Shown: in pieces, positions 15,201-16,832 of the stretch
Position numbering within the stretch: the stretch's first letter is position 1
Layout: every line of letters begins with the position of its first letter
Origin: CBDVAK01 sp965371945
Lineage (GTDB): Bacteria > Pseudomonadota > Gammaproteobacteria > Competibacterales > JAHEDQ01
Length of the DNA: 16,832 nucleotides
Reading direction: 5' to 3'
Assembly: GCA_965371945.1 (NCBI GenBank)
Contig: CBDVAK010000042.1
Span: 1 to 16,832 of the forward strand
The notes under the pieces: generated by a model
What the model was told of the DNA's origin: nothing
Databases searched by the model: none
Seen by the model: only the letters and a program-made list of their open reading frames with translations
Translations under genes and position numbers: made by a program

Positions 15201-16727
15201 TTAACCCGGTGGTGTCCACCGGGTGTCCTGGTCCAGCGGATAGACTGGGCGCGGCAACCGGCGCCAGTCAAGGCGCTCCAGCACCGGTGAGGTGAGACCG
15301 GGCGTGTCCACCTCGAACACCTGTGGCGGCGGGAACCAGGGCGCGAATCCGGCGCGGAAGTGCCCGCGTGACTTGACGCAGACGGTGCGGGCCGCGGCGA
15401 TATCCAGACCCAGACACTCGAAGAATACCGGGTCGGCGGTTTGCTGGCGGGCTGAGATCACCACCAGGCTAACACCGCCGATCCGTAGCGCGCACACATT
15501 GCCGAGCGCCAGGGCGCGGTCGCGGAAGATTCCCAGCCGGCCGACAATTTCCCCCTGGTGCAGCGCGACCACGGTGGCCGGGTAGCTGAGCCGCCTGGCG
15601 TCGGGGTCGTTGCTGTCACGGTTGACCACCGCGGTGAACTGTGCGCCGGGACCGGCCGCATGCGCATCATCGGCCAGTGGCGGATCGAACAATGAACCGT
15701 AGAGCACACCCTGCGTACCCGATTCGATCATCGCCTCCAGCAGCGCAGTGGTGTTGCCGGTGCCGCCACCACCGGGATTGTCGCCGGCATCCGAGAAGAT
15801 GGCCGCTGGCCGGTCGCGGTCAGCCGCCAGAGCTTGCGCCAGTGCCACTGCCTCGGTGATTGGCATCAATGTGCGCACGAATCGGTCGCGCATACGCCAG
15901 GCCCGCGAGGCGATGTCGATGGCCAGCCCCTGTGCCGCCGCTGCGCTGTGGCGCGCCGAGACTACCGTGGCGAAACCGTTCTTGTCGGTATCGGAAAATG
16001 CAAAACCGCCAAAAAGCGACACATTGAGGATTTCACCACCGGATGCGGCCAGCGCCTGCTGGCCATAGTCGATCAGTTCACCATAGGGGCCATCGGCGGT
16101 CAGCAGCGTGGTGCTGGGGGCCACCAGTGGCAGCCTCACCAACGCTTGCGCGGGGCGCTGACCCGCCAGCATCCGGCGCATATGGAATGCCGCCTCTTCG
16201 CCTCGATCGAGCATGTCGACATGGGGGTTGGTGCGATAGCCCACCAGCATCGCCAGCGCTGCCATACGCTGCGAGATGTTGGCATGCAGATCGAGTACCG
16301 CGATCAACGGGATCTCCGTACCGACCACCGAGCGCACCCGCTCGAACACCTCGCCGTCGGCATCGTCGAGCCGGGTGGTGGTCATGGCGCCGTGGTTGGC
16401 GAGGAAGACACCGTCCAGCGGCATGGCCTGGCGCAGCCGGGCTTCCATCACATCCAGATAGTGTTCGAAAAAATCGTGATCGGCCGGCCCTCCGGGCGGG
16501 GTGGCGACATACACCAGTGGTTGCGGCAGCCACTCGCCGGTAAAGCTCATGGCGCGCACGAAGGCGGTCATCTCCATGGCCATAGTGGCGTGTTCGAGGC
16601 CGGCCTGCTCGAGGATGGCATCCCCTTCCAGCCAGCAATGGTTTCGAAAAGCCCATTGGCCGCAAACCGGCGCTCTGGCATTGCTTTCCAGATAGATCCC
16701 GCCGAGTGCGATCCGCGCTGTGCTCAT
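15201..16727 (-). CDS. M81-family metallopeptidase (MlrC-like)
   Basis: This 508-residue cytoplasmic metalloenzyme belongs to the family of MlrC, which hydrolyses linear microcystin peptides in Sphingomonas. Most relatives act on unknown amide or peptide substrates. Motifs are NHGAM (111-115), DLHAN (146-150) and NPHVD (167-171), with Asp146, His148 and Asp171 as likely metal ligands. Also present are SDAGDNPGGGGTGNTT (312-327) and, near the end, VKSRGHFRAGF (451-461). Length is typical of the family. The ATG at 16727 has GGGGGAGG about ten bases upstream. It converges on the response regulator with a 23-bp gap. Homologues are often near dipeptide-type ABC transporters, so it may process what the nearby importer brings in; this is an inference. 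There is no signal peptide. Confidence 0.92.
   Translation of the reverse strand: MSTARIALGGIYLESNARAPVCGQWAFRNHCWLEGDAILEQAGLEHATMAMEMTAFVRAMSFTGEWLPQPLVYVATPPGGPADHDFFEHYLDVMEARLRQAMPLDGVFLANHGAMTTTRLDDADGEVFERVRSVVGTEIPLIAVLDLHANISQRMAALAMLVGYRTNPHVDMLDRGEEAAFHMRRMLAGQRPAQALVRLPLVAPSTTLLTADGPYGELIDYGQQALAASGGEILNVSLFGGFAFSDTDKNGFATVVSARHSAAAAQGLAIDIASRAWRMRDRFVRTLMPITEAVALAQALAADRDRPAAIFSDAGDNPGGGGTGNTTALLEAMIESGTQGVLYGSLFDPPLADDAHAAGPGAQFTAVVNRDSNDPDARRLSYPATVVALHQGEIVGRLGIFRDRALALGNVCALRIGGVSLVVISARQQTADPVFFECLGLDIAAARTVCVKSRGHFRAGFAPWFPPPQVFEVDTPGLTSPVLERLDWRRLPRPVYPLDQDTRWTPPG
15204..15224. other. 9-bp hairpin at convergent gene ends
   Basis: ACCCGGTGG (15204-15212) pairs perfectly with CCACCGGGT (15216-15224) across a 3-nt loop. 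It covers the last codons of the M81 gene and lies 27 bp past the response regulator stop. No T-tract follows on either strand, so terminator activity is uncertain. Confidence 0.35.
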
Positions 16728-16832
16728 CTGCGTTCAGCCTCCCCCGAAAATCGTCTATGTATACCCACGGCACACCGGTTTTCGGCTTCCATCGCACGCA
16801 CCTTGACGCGGATGGCTGCGTTGGAAATGCTA
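16724..16832 (-). CDS. Possible 3' end of an upstream gene, cut by the window edge
   Basis: On the minus strand one frame is open from the window edge for about 34 codons and ends in a TGA that overlaps the M81 start codon (ATGA). The visible residues include AAIRVKVRAMEAEN, which looks like an amphipathic helix. The overlap is typical of an operon, and would make the M81 gene a downstream member of it. An open frame of this length can arise by chance in GC-rich DNA, and the product is not recognised. Confidence 0.3.
   Translation of the reverse strand, partial: SISNAAIRVKVRAMEAENRCAVGIHRRFSGEAERR

Overview
The window looks like chromosomal DNA from a fairly high-GC proteobacterium, most likely a gammaproteobacterium. 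The reasons are the gene families present (DUF47-Pit pair, FHA/kinase/PP2C trio, Dpp/Opp-type ABC transporter, CHASE histidine kinase, M81 peptidase), a good E. coli-type Pho box, and a dispersed-repeat type (ATTCCC-N8-GGGAAT) common in proteobacteria. This assignment is an inference from gene content; there is no rRNA or other phylogenetic marker. No tRNA, rRNA, CRISPR array, insertion sequence or prophage gene was seen.

Layout. 1-169: three tandem 53-bp units, each carrying a dRS3-like palindrome. 198-2399 (minus): a phosphate operon, DUF47/PhoU-like protein then Pit transporter, with a Pho box overlapping an extended -10 promoter at 2438-2459. 2400-2764: divergent intergenic region that also holds a perfect 21-bp inverted repeat. 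2765-5798 (plus): a compact signalling operon of a double-FHA protein, a membrane Ser/Thr kinase with a TPR-like extracytoplasmic tail, and a PP2C phosphatase. 5824-12501 (minus): a six-gene operon transcribed as binding protein, two permeases, two ATPases, then a PLP aminotransferase, with very tight junctions. 12502-12815: divergent promoter region. 12816-15177 (plus): CHASE-domain histidine kinase overlapping a single-domain response regulator. 15201-16727 (minus): M81 (MlrC-like) metallopeptidase, convergent with the response regulator. 16728-16832: possible 3' end of a further minus-strand gene.

How the genes work together. The first operon is low-affinity phosphate uptake, and its Pho box is placed where bound PhoB should block rather than assist RNA polymerase. 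The trio is a self-contained phospho-Ser/Thr circuit (writer, eraser, reader) resembling the PpkA/PppA/Fha control of type VI secretion, but no secretion genes are present here. The ABC operon, aminotransferase and nearby M81 hydrolase suggest import, hydrolysis and transamination of a peptide-like or amide-containing compound. The binding protein lacks the acidic motif that dipeptide-binding proteins use to hold the peptide amino terminus, so the ligand may not be an ordinary peptide. The two-component pair sits between the transporter and the hydrolase, but its regulator has no DNA-binding domain and cannot directly control transcription.

The most interesting leads are the Pho-box/promoter overlap, the long perfect palindrome, the orphan phospho-signalling trio, and the uptake/hydrolysis locus of unknown substrate.
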